A stretch of DNA of 64,000 nt from Dermatophilaceae bacterium Soc4.6 (GTDB lineage Bacteria; Actinomycetota; Actinomycetes; Actinomycetales; Dermatophilaceae). The translations under genes were made by a program, and so were the position numbers. Every line of letters begins with the position of its first letter. Position 1 is the stretch's first letter. Positions 25,788-34,682 of the stretch are shown here, one piece after another. The notes below the pieces were generated by a model, which worked only from the letters and a program-made list of their open reading frames with translations, was not told the DNA's origin and searched no databases. Location of the stretch: contig JAZGVH010000002.1 in assembly GCA_039889245.1 (NCBI GenBank), forward strand, positions 3,534,001 through 3,598,000, read 5' to 3'.

Positions 25788-26696
25788 ATGCGCGTCACCT
25801 TCCTCGCCGGCGAGATCGCCGGCGGTCTGCGCCGAAACGTGTCCATGGTCGTGTCCGTCGTCCTGGTGACGATGATCTCGATGTACCTGCTCGGCCTCGG
25901 CCTCCTCGCCCAGCGCCAGGTCGACACCATGAAGGACTACTGGTACGACCGGGTCCAGGTGTCGGTCTTCCTCTGCGTCGACAAGTCGCTCTACCCCAGC
26001 TGCGGTGGGCAGGCGACCACCCCCGAGCAGCGGACGGCGCTGCAGACGCAGCTGACGGCGATGAAGCCACTGGTCAAGGACGTCTACTACGAGTCGCAGG
26101 CGCAGGCCTACGCCCGCTTCACGGAGCAGTTCAAGAACTCGCCGCTCGGTGACCAGGCCACCGAGCGGGCGTTCGCCGACTCCTTCCGCGTCTCCCTCTC
26201 CGACCCCGACAAGTACGACGTCATCGCCTCCTCCTTCGAGGGGGCGCCGGGCGTGGGCAAGGTGCAGGACCAGAAGGAGCTGCTGAGCAAGTTCTTCACC
26301 TTCATGAACGTCGTGTCGTGGTCGGCCATCTCGCTGGCCGTGCTGATGGTGATCTGCGCGATCCTGCTGATGGCCACGACGATCCGCCAGAACGCCTTCA
26401 GCAGGCGACGGGAGACCGGCATCATGCGGCTGGTCGGGGCCTCGAACCTCACCATCCAGTTCCCCTTCGTGATGGAGACGGTCATCTCGTCGCTCATCGG
26501 GGCGGGTGTGGCGATGGGCCTGCTGTGGGCCACCGTCCGGTACGGCGTCTCGGGCTACCTCAGCGGCGCCCTGCTCGACACCGCCTTCATCGGTGTCGGC
26601 GACGTGGCCCTGATCGCGCCGTGGGTGGTGGCGGGGGTCGTCGGTCTGGCGGTCGTCACCTCGGGCTTCACCCTGCGCCGCTACCTGCGCGTCTGA
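25788..26696 (+). CDS. ftsX: Cell division protein FtsX
   Basis: 302 aa. Short cytoplasmic N-terminus with RVTFLAGEIAGGLRRN, a first membrane helix near 22-42, an extracellular domain of ~125 residues (with a Cys pair in FLCVDKSLYPSCGG), then three C-terminal helices with the MacB/FtsX signature RQNAFSRRRETGIMRLVGAS between the second and third. The extracellular loop of FtsX binds and activates peptidoglycan hydrolases, and the next gene encodes a coiled-coil M23 endopeptidase, the expected partner. A good ribosome site (GAGAGG) precedes the ATG. Confidence 0.96.
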   Translation: MRVTFLAGEIAGGLRRNVSMVVSVVLVTMISMYLLGLGLLAQRQVDTMKDYWYDRVQVSVFLCVDKSLYPSCGGQATTPEQRTALQTQLTAMKPLVKDVYYESQAQAYARFTEQFKNSPLGDQATERAFADSFRVSLSDPDKYDVIASSFEGAPGVGKVQDQKELLSKFFTFMNVVSWSAISLAVLMVICAILLMATTIRQNAFSRRRETGIMRLVGASNLTIQFPFVMETVISSLIGAGVAMGLLWATVRYGVSGYLSGALLDTAFIGVGDVALIAPWVVAGVVGLAVVTSGFTLRRYLRV

Positions 26697-26817
26697 TGTC
26701 GGTGCCTGTCTTGCTCAGGTCGGGCGGGACCGGGTCGATGCACGAGAGGCCGGACACACCTGGCCGCCCGCGACCGTTTCACGGGTCTGTGTGTTACCAA
26801 TGATCACTATGGGACGG

Positions 26818-28104
26818 GTGAGCATGGCCGCTGCACGCAGACGGGGGCTGAGCCTTGCCCTGGTGCTGGCCAGCGTGACCGCGCTCGGGGTCGTCTCGCC
26901 GACCTCGGGGGTCGCTGACACCGGCGACGACAAGCGCGCAGCCGATCAGCGCGTCGCAGCCGCGCAGGACGCCCTCGAGGGCACCTCGGCCGCGCTCGTG
27001 AAGGCCTACGAGGCCTACCAGGCCACCCTCGCCCGCGTCCCGGCCGCGCAGCGTGCGCTCGCGTCCGCCCAGGCGCTGGAGCGCACGGCGAGCCAGCGCA
27101 ACGACGAGGTGGCCGCCCGTCTGGCCGTGGCCCAGGCCAACGAGGCCCGCGCGATCCAGCAGGTCGCCGACAACGCCGTCGCGCTCCAGCAGACGCAGGA
27201 CGCACTCGACGGATTCGCGGCCGACGTCTTCCAGGGCGGCGGCGAGTCGCAGCTCTCTGTGGCGATGGGCGCGACGAGCCCCGACGACTTCGCGTCACGG
27301 CTCGTGCTCGCCGACACCGTCACCTCGCTGACCAGCTCCGCGATCAGCGACCTGCAGAACGCCCGCGCCGAGGACACCGCGCAGAAGGCCTACCTGACGG
27401 CCGTGCGGGCCGAGATCGTCGTGCTCCAGGCCGAGGCCGAGGCGGCGCTGGCGACGGCGACCCAGGCACGCGAGAGCGCCCAGACGGCGAAGGCCTCGCT
27501 CGACGCGCTCGTGCGGCGGCAGTCCGCCCAGGCCAGTGCGCTCGAGGCCGAGAAGAAGGCCGACGAGGTGGTCGTGGCTGCGGCTGCGGCCGACAGCCGC
27601 CGCCTGCAGGCGCTGCTCGTGGCGCAGGCGGCGCGGGCGCGGGCGGCCGAGGCGGCGGCTGCGGCCCGCGCCCGGGCCTCCGGCCAGGTCTACGTCAGCA
27701 CCAGCGGTGGGACCGGCTTCCTGCGCTACCCCGCCAACGCCCCCGTCACCTCCGAGTACGGTCTGCGCCTACACCCGATCCTGCGCGTGTGGAAGCTGCA
27801 CAGCGGCACCGACTTCGGTGTGCCGTGCGGCACCCCGGTGTATGCCGCGGCCGACGGCACCGTGATCAGCGCCGGCTGGGGGGGTGGTGACGGCAACCGC
27901 ATCGTCGTCGACCACGGCATCGTCAGCGGTGTCGACCTCGCCTCGACCTACAACCACCTCAGCCGCTTGGTCGTGACCGGTGGACGCGTCTCGCGCGGCC
28001 AGCTCATCGCCTACTCCGGCAACACCGGGTACTCCACCGGCTGCCACCTGCACTTCGAGACCCTCGAGAACGGCGCGTTCGTCAACCCGCGCAAGTGGAT
28101 CTAA
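26818..28104 (+). CDS. Secreted coiled-coil M23 family peptidoglycan endopeptidase
   Basis: 428 aa from GTG 26818, 8 bases after a CACTAT hexamer; ATG 26824 and ATG 26809 are alternatives. A signal peptide (ARRRGLSLALVLASVTALG) is followed by a long Ala/Gln/Glu-rich coiled coil (~residues 40-290, interrupted around 110-150) and a C-terminal LytM/M23 domain. The Zn ligands are seen: HSGTDFG (His and Asp) and GCHLHFET (HxH). Layout matches EnvC/PcsB/RipC-type hydrolases, whose coiled coil is held off until FtsEX pulls it open. Position right after ftsX supports that it is the FtsEX-controlled septal hydrolase. Confidence 0.9.
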   Translation: MSMAAARRRGLSLALVLASVTALGVVSPTSGVADTGDDKRAADQRVAAAQDALEGTSAALVKAYEAYQATLARVPAAQRALASAQALERTASQRNDEVAARLAVAQANEARAIQQVADNAVALQQTQDALDGFAADVFQGGGESQLSVAMGATSPDDFASRLVLADTVTSLTSSAISDLQNARAEDTAQKAYLTAVRAEIVVLQAEAEAALATATQARESAQTAKASLDALVRRQSAQASALEAEKKADEVVVAAAAADSRRLQALLVAQAARARAAEAAAAARARASGQVYVSTSGGTGFLRYPANAPVTSEYGLRLHPILRVWKLHSGTDFGVPCGTPVYAAADGTVISAGWGGGDGNRIVVDHGIVSGVDLASTYNHLSRLVVTGGRVSRGQLIAYSGNTGYSTGCHLHFETLENGAFVNPRKWI

Positions 28105-28173
28105 CCCGGGCCACCCACCGGCTCGGCCGTAACTCCGTACGGGAGGGTCTGCCCCACCGGGTAGCGTAGGTCC

Positions 28174-28644
28174 GTGGTCAAGGAGCGAGGTCAGAAGGTG
28201 GTCGCGAGCAACCGCAAGGCTCGCCACGACTACCTCATCGGTGACACCTACGAGGCCGGGCTGGCCCTGTGGGGCACGGAGGTGAAGGCGCTGCGCGCCG
28301 GCCGGTGCTCACTGGTCGACGGCTTCTGCCAGTTCACCGGGGGCGAGCTGTGGCTCGAGGGTGTGCACATCCCGGAGTACACCCAGGGCACCTGGACCAA
28401 CCACGCCCCTCGGCGGCGGCGCAAGCTGCTGCTGCACCGCGACGAGCTGCTCAAGATCGACGCGAAGACGCGTGAGAGCGGGCGCACGATCATCCCCCTG
28501 TCGGTCTACTTCAAGGACGGCCGGGCCAAGGTCGAGATCGCAGTCGCGACCGGCAAGAAGGAGTACGACAAGCGGCACGCGCTGCGCGAGCGGCAGGACC
28601 TGCGCGAGAGCCAGCGGGCGATGAGCAGCAAAGAGGACCGGTGA
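28174..28644 (+). CDS. smpB: SsrA-binding protein SmpB
   Basis: 156 aa from GTG 28174, leaderless: TAGCGT ends 7 bases upstream. Family signatures are seen: [44 protein letters not shown] and the basic C-terminal tail [14 protein letters not shown] that inserts in the mRNA channel. SmpB binds tmRNA and delivers it to stalled ribosomes in trans-translation; the tmRNA gene itself is at 41.7 kb. Its stop overlaps the next gene's GTG (28641-28644). Confidence 0.97.
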   Translation: MVKERGQKVVASNRKARHDYLIGDTYEAGLALWGTEVKALRAGRCSLVDGFCQFTGGELWLEGVHIPEYTQGTWTNHAPRRRRKLLLHRDELLKIDAKTRESGRTIIPLSVYFKDGRAKVEIAVATGKKEYDKRHALRERQDLRESQRAMSSKEDR

Positions 28645-30587
28645 CCTCACGCGTGGGGGCGGGGTGGGCCGTGGTGCTGGCGACGGTGCTGATGGTCCTC
28701 TTCCCGGCCACCGCGCAGGCCGCCACCGGCGACGTCATGACGTCGGTCGACGTCGCCATCACGCTCGACCGGCAGGGTGGGGCGACCTTCCGCGAGACGA
28801 TCGCCTACGACTTCGGCCCCGGCACGCACCACGGCATCTTCCGCGACGTCGTGACCCGGCAGGCGGTCACCGACGACCAGGGCCAGGACGGGCGGCCGGG
28901 TGACCGGTACCGCTACTACGACCTGGGCGACGTCTCCGCGAGCAGCCCCACCGGCGCCCCGTCCGGCGTCGAGCTGGTCGACCAGGGGCTCTCGACCCGG
29001 ATCCGCATCGGTGACCCCGACACGCTCGTCGACGGTCCCCAGACCTACGTGATCGGCTATCACCTCGCCAACGTGATGAACGCCTTCGGCGACACGGGGT
29101 CAGGAGCCCACGTCGAGCTCTTCTACAACGTCTTCAAGGACGACCCCGTCCCGAAGGACCGGCTGCGGATCACCGTCACCGGCCCAGGTGGCGTCACGCA
29201 GGTGCGGTGCGCCCGGGGCGGCTCAGGCACCGACACGACGGGCGACGGCAGCCCCTGCGACGCAGCGATCCCGGGCAACCCCGCCTCGTTCGTGCTGACG
29301 GGCGTAGGCAGCAACGAGGACGTCACCATTGCCGCGCAGCTGCCCACCGGCGGCTTCGACGCCCTCACCCCCGACGTGCGCACCGGCACCAGTGGCTACT
29401 CCGTCGGTCAGTCGCGCGTCCTGTCGAGCCTCGCCCTCGGCGGCGGGCTGCTCGTGCCGTTGCTCGCGGCAGGCGGCATGGGGGTGCTCGTCGCCACCCG
29501 CGGCCGCGACGAGCGGTATGCCGGCCTTACCCCTGGCCTCACCCCGGGCCCGACGGCGGCCGGCTCCGCCCCCGTGGTGCGTGGCGGGTCACCGGTCGTG
29601 GCGGTGCAGTTCACGCCGCCGGCCGGGGTGCAGCCGGGCATGGTCGGCACCCTCATCGACGAGAGCGCCGACACGGTCGACGTCTCGGCCACCGTCGTCG
29701 ACCTCGCCGTACGCGGCTACCTGCGCATCGAGGAGACGCAGACGGCAGGAGTGTTCAAGCGCACCGACTGGACCCTCACCCGGCTCGAGGCCGACCCCGA
29801 CCAGCCGCCGCTGCGGGTCTGGGAGTCGACTGTCCTCGAGGGACTCTTCGGGGACAGCAACCCGGTGCAGCTCTCCGCGCTCAAGACCCACTTCGCCACC
29901 ACCCTGGCCGCGGCGAAGGCGCAGATGTACGACGACGTGGTGCAGCGCGGCTGGTTCCGGCGCAACCCCGCCAGCCAGCGGGCCGGGTGGCAGGCCCTCG
30001 GCTTCCTGCTCATCGGGGCCGGCGTGGCGTCGGCCGTCTGGCTCGGGGGCGCGACCAGCGACATCGACCGCACCGGCGGCATCGGCATCGGGGTCCCGTC
30101 GGGGATCGTGCTCGGGATCGGCCTGTTACTCGCCGGGCTGATCGTGCGGGTGCTGGGCTCGCGGATGGCCGCCCGTACGGCGCAGGGCTCGGCCGTCAAC
30201 GCGCAGGCGCTCGGCTTCAAGCGCTACCTCGAGACGGCCGAGGCGGGTCAGATCCGCTTCGAGGAGGCCCAGTCGATCTTCAGCCGCTACCTTCCCTACG
30301 CGATCGTCTTCGGGGTCGCCGACCGCTGGGCCGGCACCTTCGCGCAGGTGGCCGAGGCGGCTCAGGCGGCGGGCCAGCCCCTGATCATGCCGACCTGGTA
30401 CCTCTACGGTGGCAGCGGCTTCCCCGACTTCGGCAGCATCGCCGACGGAGCCGGCAGCTTCGCCACGACCGCCGACGGCACCTTCGCCGCGTCGGCGACC
30501 ACCGGTGGCTCGGGAGGCTCGGGCTTCGGCGGTGGGGGCGGCTTCTCCGGCGGCGGTGGCGGCGGCAGCAGCTCCGGCTCCTGGTAA
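28641..30587 (+). CDS. DUF2207 family membrane protein
   Basis: 648 aa from GTG 28641, overlapping the smpB stop. A signal peptide ([17 protein letters not shown]) is followed by the DUF2207 exported domain (a beta-rich region with [21 protein letters not shown]), a membrane helix near residues 268-288, a cytoplasmic part, two further helices near 455-515 and a C-terminal Gly-rich tail ([21 protein letters not shown]). That tail is typical of DUF2207/YciQ-like proteins. The function of the family is unknown. Overlap with smpB suggests co-transcription, but a functional link is not established. Confidence 0.85.
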   Translation: MTSRVGAGWAVVLATVLMVLFPATAQAATGDVMTSVDVAITLDRQGGATFRETIAYDFGPGTHHGIFRDVVTRQAVTDDQGQDGRPGDRYRYYDLGDVSASSPTGAPSGVELVDQGLSTRIRIGDPDTLVDGPQTYVIGYHLANVMNAFGDTGSGAHVELFYNVFKDDPVPKDRLRITVTGPGGVTQVRCARGGSGTDTTGDGSPCDAAIPGNPASFVLTGVGSNEDVTIAAQLPTGGFDALTPDVRTGTSGYSVGQSRVLSSLALGGGLLVPLLAAGGMGVLVATRGRDERYAGLTPGLTPGPTAAGSAPVVRGGSPVVAVQFTPPAGVQPGMVGTLIDESADTVDVSATVVDLAVRGYLRIEETQTAGVFKRTDWTLTRLEADPDQPPLRVWESTVLEGLFGDSNPVQLSALKTHFATTLAAAKAQMYDDVVQRGWFRRNPASQRAGWQALGFLLIGAGVASAVWLGGATSDIDRTGGIGIGVPSGIVLGIGLLLAGLIVRVLGSRMAARTAQGSAVNAQALGFKRYLETAEAGQIRFEEAQSIFSRYLPYAIVFGVADRWAGTFAQVAEAAQAAGQPLIMPTWYLYGGSGFPDFGSIADGAGSFATTADGTFAASATTGGSGGSGFGGGGGFSGGGGGGSSSGSW

Positions 30588-30607
30588 CCCCCACCCCCAC
30601 CCACATA

Positions 30608-30686
30608 CGCGTTCCAGACCAGGGAAACCCGTCGTCTCGGGCCTTCGCGGATCTCCAAACAGCGGGTTTCCCTGGTCTGGAACGCG
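30608..30686. repeat. 79-bp inverted-repeat element (copy 1)
   Basis: Two perfect 24-base inverted arms (30608-30631 and 30663-30686, beginning CGCGTTCCAGACCAGG and ending the mirror image) separated by a 31-base loop. It lies between the DUF2207 stop and the GNAT gene. A diverged copy occurs at 36085-36161. The stem would also act as a strong terminator if transcribed. Confidence 0.9.
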
Positions 30687-30740
30687 GGGGTGGGGGGTGG
30701 GGCGCGACAGGGACCCTGCGGTTCTTGACAGAATGGGGCC

Positions 30741-31793
30741 GTGACGGACCCCACCTTCAGTGATGCGCCCGTCCTGCCCGACGGCTGGTCGAGCCGGTCT
30801 CCGGCCGCCGACGACCTCGACCGGCTGGTCGAGCTCGGCACCGCCCGTCGCCGGGCCGCGCGGGGCTCCGGGAGCGCCGATGCCGAGGCGGTCACCGCCG
30901 AGGTCGTCGGCCGTGGGTCGTGGACCCGCCGTCAGCTGCTGGCCTGCGACGAGTCAGGGCGGGTGCGTGCGTGGGCCACCGTGCACGACCGGGCTGCCGG
31001 ACGCACCGTGGTCGAGCTCACCGTCGACCCCGACCTCGCCGACGCGGTCGCCGACGCAGTCGCCGACGGCCTCGTCCCCTGGCTCGAGACCACCGCCCTC
31101 GCGTATGCCGCCGAGCGCGGGCTGCCGGGCACGCAGCTGGACGCGCTGCTCGACGAGGGCGACACCCGGCAGCAGCGCTGGCTGGGCGAGGCGTCGTACG
31201 AGTGCACGCGCCGGTGGCTCAACATGAGCCGGCCGCTCGGGGCCGACGAGCACCTGCCCGGCCCCCGCGAGGGGGTCGTCGTGCGTCGTGTCGGGGTGCA
31301 TGACCTCGGCGACGGCACCACGATGCCGGTCGCCGAGGACCTGCAGGCGGTTCACCGGGTGCTCGAGGAGTCGTTCGAGGACCACTTCAACAGCTATCGC
31401 GAGTCGTTCGCCGAGTTCGCCGCCCGGTTGCGCGAGGACCCCGGCCACCGCTGGGACCACTGGTGGCTGGCCCTCGTCGAGGTCGACGGTGCCCAGGTGC
31501 CGGGCGGGGCGCTGGTGTCGTCGGTGCTGCCGGCCGACGCCGACGGGGTCGAGGGCAGCTACATCGACTACATCGGCGTGCACCGCCGGGCGCGGGGGAT
31601 GGGCGTGGCCAAGGCGCTGCTGCACCAGGTGATGACCGACGCCGTCGAGCGGGGCCGCAACCGGGTCGGGCTCGAGGTCGACGCCGACTCACCCACCGGG
31701 GCCGACGGGCTCTACGTCGCGATGGGGTGGCAGACGCGATACGTCACGCAGTCGTGGCAGCGGGACGCCTGCAGCGTCGGTGCCTCGATGTGA
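30741..31793 (+). CDS. Tandem GNAT-family N-acetyltransferase
   Basis: 350 aa from GTG 30741, leaderless with CAGAAT at 30729-30734. The N-terminal half is a degenerate GNAT-like fold. The C-terminal half has the acetyl-CoA-binding motif A (VHRRARGMGVAKALL), preceded by a strand with SYIDYIGV and followed by GLEVDADSPTGADGLYVAMGW. Two-domain GNATs of this size include mycothiol synthase and related actinobacterial acetyltransferases, but the overall sequence does not identify the substrate. It is set off from its neighbours by the inverted-repeat element upstream and a 126-base gap downstream. Confidence 0.78.
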   Translation: MTDPTFSDAPVLPDGWSSRSPAADDLDRLVELGTARRRAARGSGSADAEAVTAEVVGRGSWTRRQLLACDESGRVRAWATVHDRAAGRTVVELTVDPDLADAVADAVADGLVPWLETTALAYAAERGLPGTQLDALLDEGDTRQQRWLGEASYECTRRWLNMSRPLGADEHLPGPREGVVVRRVGVHDLGDGTTMPVAEDLQAVHRVLEESFEDHFNSYRESFAEFAARLREDPGHRWDHWWLALVEVDGAQVPGGALVSSVLPADADGVEGSYIDYIGVHRRARGMGVAKALLHQVMTDAVERGRNRVGLEVDADSPTGADGLYVAMGWQTRYVTQSWQRDACSVGASM

Positions 31794-31919
31794 TGTGGGG
31801 CACCTCCTCCCATCCGATAGGCGGGTAGTGTCGAAGCACTGGCAGGGACAGTTCGAGATGCCGAGATCCTGACGGCGTTCCCACTCAGGCGGACTGCCCG
31901 CACTTCAAGGAGGAAGCAC

Positions 31920-32687
31920 ATGCGCACGACCACCAAGACCACCAAGATCGCCGGGATCGCCCTCGGGGCAGCGGCGATGGTCGCCCTCGGAGCCGGACCG
32001 GCCCTCGCCGACGGCAACGTCTCGGCCAACCTGCGTCCTGTGGCGGGTAACGGCGTCGCCGGTAGCGGCACCGCCATGGTCACCGTCACCGGCACCACCA
32101 TCAGCGTCACCATGGCCGCCACCGGGCTGCTGGCCGACTCACCGCACGCCGCCCACATCCACTTCGGTGCGGCCGCCATGCACGAGTGCCCCACCCTGAC
32201 GCAGGACGCCAACAAGGACGGCCACATCAACGTCAGCGAGGGTGCCCCCTCCTACGGGGCGATCGTCGTGTCCCTGACCAAGACCGGTGACACGTCTCCG
32301 AAGAGCGCGCTGGCCGTCGACCGCTTCGACACCGCCCCCGGTGGGAAGATCGCCTACCAGCGCGGCAGCATCACGGTCTCCTCCGACGTCGCCTCGGCCA
32401 TCAGCGCGGGCAAGTCCGTGGTCGTCATCCACGGGGTGGACTACAACAAGGACGGCAAGTACTCCGGCGCCACGAAGAGCGACATCAACCCGGCGCTGCC
32501 GACCGAGGCGACCGACCCGGCCCTGTGCGGCGTGCTCACCTCCGCCCCTGCGGGTGGCATGGCCACTGGTGAGGGCGGTGCGGCCGCCAGCAGCAACGGA
32601 GCCCTCATCGCGCTCGGCGGTGCAGCCCTGATCGGTGCGGCCGGGACCGGCGTCGTCGCGGCTCGTCGGCGTCGCGTCCAGGCCTGA
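31920..32687 (+). CDS. Exported CHRD-domain-like cell-surface protein
   Basis: 255 aa with a ribosome site (AAGGAGG). A signal peptide (AGIALGAAAMVALGAGPALA) leads to a CHRD-like beta domain with HAAHIHFG, a His cluster that could bind metal, and a DxNxDG-type calcium-loop look-alike (DANKDGHINVSEG and DYNKDGKY). The C-terminus has a sorting-signal shape: a Gly/Ala/Ser stretch (GGMATGEGG), a hydrophobic helix and RRRR. No LPxTG is present. Only 8 bases separate it from a class F sortase gene, so this protein is the obvious candidate substrate; the anchoring motif would then be non-canonical. Confidence 0.72.
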   Translation: MRTTTKTTKIAGIALGAAAMVALGAGPALADGNVSANLRPVAGNGVAGSGTAMVTVTGTTISVTMAATGLLADSPHAAHIHFGAAAMHECPTLTQDANKDGHINVSEGAPSYGAIVVSLTKTGDTSPKSALAVDRFDTAPGGKIAYQRGSITVSSDVASAISAGKSVVVIHGVDYNKDGKYSGATKSDINPALPTEATDPALCGVLTSAPAGGMATGEGGAAASSNGALIALGGAALIGAAGTGVVAARRRRVQA

Positions 32688-32695
32688 TCGACGCG

Positions 32696-33412
32696 ATGCC
32701 CGACGTGAGTCGGCGCGGGGGGCGCCGTGGCAGCATCGTTGCCGCGGCGGCCTCCGCCGCTCTCCTCCTCGTGGGCGTCGTCGCCCTGGTCGTCGGCGTG
32801 ACGGGCCATCCCGGCCCGCCGGCGCCGGCGCCGGCGGCAGCCACTGCCGCGCCTTTCCCGCCAGCCGCCATCCCTCGGCCGACCACCACCTCTGGTGCCG
32901 ACACCCCCTCGTCCCCCCCTGATCCCGCGCCGGCGTCGCACATCGGGCCCTTCCTCGGGGCCTCGCAGCCGACCCGGATCGAGATCTCGTCCATTGGCCT
33001 GCGCTCATCCTCGTTCGTGCCCCTGCGGCTCGCCACCGACTCCACGATCACTGTGCCGGGCACCGCCGACGAGGTGGGCCTCTACGAGAACGGGCCCACC
33101 CCAGGTCAGCTGGGACCGGCAGTCCTGGCCGCCCACGTCGACAGCAAGCAGGGTCCCGGGGTGTTCTACCGTCTGGGGTCCGTCAAGGCGGGCGACGCCG
33201 TCACCGTCTCGCGGGCCGATGGCCGCACCTTGACCTACACGGTCGACAAGGTGGCGACCTACCCGAAGGACGCGTTCCCGACCGACGCGGTCTACCACGG
33301 CACCTTCACTCAGTCGGAGATCCGGCTCGTGACCTGTGGGGGCCCCTTCGACAAGGTCAAGCACTATCTCGACAACGTGGTCGTCTTCGGCCACCTCACC
33401 CGCATCGCCTGA
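32696..33412 (+). CDS. Class F sortase
   Basis: 238 aa. An N-terminal membrane anchor (residues ~14-36) is followed by a Pro-rich spacer and then the sortase beta-barrel. The catalytic His is in LAAHVDSKQGPGVFYRLG and the nucleophile Cys in IRLVTCGGPFD. The Arg usually expected a few residues after the Cys strand is not obvious: the segment reads HYLDNVVVFG. Class F members vary here, so this may not mean loss of activity. Sortases cut a sorting signal and attach the protein to the cell wall. It is in a cluster with the CHRD protein and a cupredoxin lipoprotein. Confidence 0.85.
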   Translation: MPDVSRRGGRRGSIVAAAASAALLLVGVVALVVGVTGHPGPPAPAPAAATAAPFPPAAIPRPTTTSGADTPSSPPDPAPASHIGPFLGASQPTRIEISSIGLRSSSFVPLRLATDSTITVPGTADEVGLYENGPTPGQLGPAVLAAHVDSKQGPGVFYRLGSVKAGDAVTVSRADGRTLTYTVDKVATYPKDAFPTDAVYHGTFTQSEIRLVTCGGPFDKVKHYLDNVVVFGHLTRIA

Positions 33413-33435
33413 GCGAGCCCGACCAAGGAGAACGC

Positions 33436-33906
33436 ATGACGACCTCCCGCCCCATCTTCTCTGCCACCCGGGCGGCCGGCGTCGGACTCGCCATCGTCAT
33501 CGGGGTCCTGTCGAGCTCTGCGTGTGGCGGGCCGAGCACCACCGGTGCTCCCGCTGCGTCGACCTCGGCCCCCGGGGGGACATCGACCTCGGCCGTCAGC
33601 GCCCCCACCACCACCGATCCCTCGACGTCGACGTCCTCGTCACCCCCCGCTGGAGCCCCGGCTGGCGCCACCCTGACCATCAAGGACTTCATGTACGGTG
33701 TGCCGGTTTCGGTGGCCCCCGGCGCGACGGTGACGGTGTCCAACGCGGACCCCGAGGCTCACACGGTCACGTCGAAGGACGGTGGCTTCGACCTCAAGGT
33801 CGCTGGGCACGGAGGCACGGCCACGTTCACGGCGCCTCCTGCCGGCCGATACCAGCTGAGCTGTGACTTCCACGCCGACATGACCGGCGTGCTCGTCGTC
33901 TCCTGA
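33436..33906 (+). CDS. Cupredoxin-domain lipoprotein
   Basis: 156 aa with GGAG ribosome site. The signal peptide ends in a lipobox (LSSSAC), so it should be a membrane lipoprotein. A Ser/Thr/Pro-rich linker (~residues 40-75) leads to a plastocyanin/azurin-like domain with a complete type 1 copper ligand set: His in PEAHTVTS, then Cys, His and Met in LSCDFHADMTG. It probably carries electrons or binds copper outside the cell. It is the third gene of the CHRD-sortase cluster (23 bases after the sortase). Confidence 0.85.
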   Translation: MTTSRPIFSATRAAGVGLAIVIGVLSSSACGGPSTTGAPAASTSAPGGTSTSAVSAPTTTDPSTSTSSSPPAGAPAGATLTIKDFMYGVPVSVAPGATVTVSNADPEAHTVTSKDGGFDLKVAGHGGTATFTAPPAGRYQLSCDFHADMTGVLVVS

Positions 33907-33913
33907 CCGGCAC

Positions 33914-34630
33914 TCAGCCGACGGTGTCGAGCACGGTGCCCGCCAGCGCCTCGCCGTGGGTGTAGAGGTTGTTGTGCGACCCGTCGAGCACGGCGGTCGA
34001 GACCTGGGGAGAGCGGGTGGCCCGGGCCGCGAGGGTCTCCAGCCACGACGCGGGGGCGTAGCTGTCGGCGCGGCCGGCTGTCAGCAGCACCGGCAGCTCG
34101 AGGCCGGTGATGCGCACCTCCGGGCGGTCACGCATACCGGAGCGGATGATGCGTGCCACCCCGATGTTGCCGCGCACGAGGTCGGGGACCACGACGACCT
34201 CCTGGGGGGAGTCGCGTCGGTAGGCCGTGCTCGTGGCGACCGCCAGCCCGAGCAGGCGGCGATGCGACGGGTGGAAGGTGGGACCGCACAGCACCAGGGC
34301 GCTGTCGGGTCGAGTGCCCTGCACCCGCAGGACGGTGGCGAGCGCGGCCTGGGCGCCGGTCGAGTGTCCCAGCACGATGACCCGGCGAGCCGGGTCGAAG
34401 CCGTCGACCCAGTCGGCGGCGGTCTCACCCATGGCGAGCACGTCGGGTGCGCAGACCAGACCCGCGGTCGAGCCGAAGCCGGGCAGGTCGAGCACGACAC
34501 AGGCCACACCGCGGCGGGCGAGGTCATCGGCGAGGGGCCTGACGTAAGAGGGCAGACCGAGCCCGGGCAGCACCGCGACGACCGTTCGGGCGGCCGTGGG
34601 GCCGAACCACCGGGTGCGCACCGTCGTCAT
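33914..34630 (-). CDS. Alpha/beta hydrolase
   Basis: 238 aa from ATG 34630, 7 bases after a CAAAAT hexamer on the minus strand; GTG 34633 is an alternative. The alpha/beta hydrolase triad can be placed: nucleophile Ser in VLGHSTGAQ, Asp in LLTAGRADSYAP and His in LDGSHNNLYTH. The oxyanion region is LPGLGLPSYVRPL and GFGS. It has no signal peptide and is cytoplasmic. Substrate unknown. It is convergent with the cupredoxin gene, only 7 bases apart. Confidence 0.8.
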   Translation of the reverse strand: MTTVRTRWFGPTAARTVVAVLPGLGLPSYVRPLADDLARRGVACVVLDLPGFGSTAGLVCAPDVLAMGETAADWVDGFDPARRVIVLGHSTGAQAALATVLRVQGTRPDSALVLCGPTFHPSHRRLLGLAVATSTAYRRDSPQEVVVVPDLVRGNIGVARIIRSGMRDRPEVRITGLELPVLLTAGRADSYAPASWLETLAARATRSPQVSTAVLDGSHNNLYTHGEALAGTVLDTVG

Positions 34631-34682
34631 CACCCCATTTTGCCCGACGACGCGACGTCCGTCCGGACCGGGGCGGTAGGGG

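Noticed and set aside
31920-32687. LPxTG cell-wall anchor in the CHRD protein
   Set aside because: Searched the last 60 residues; helix and basic tail are present but no LPxTG or close variant.
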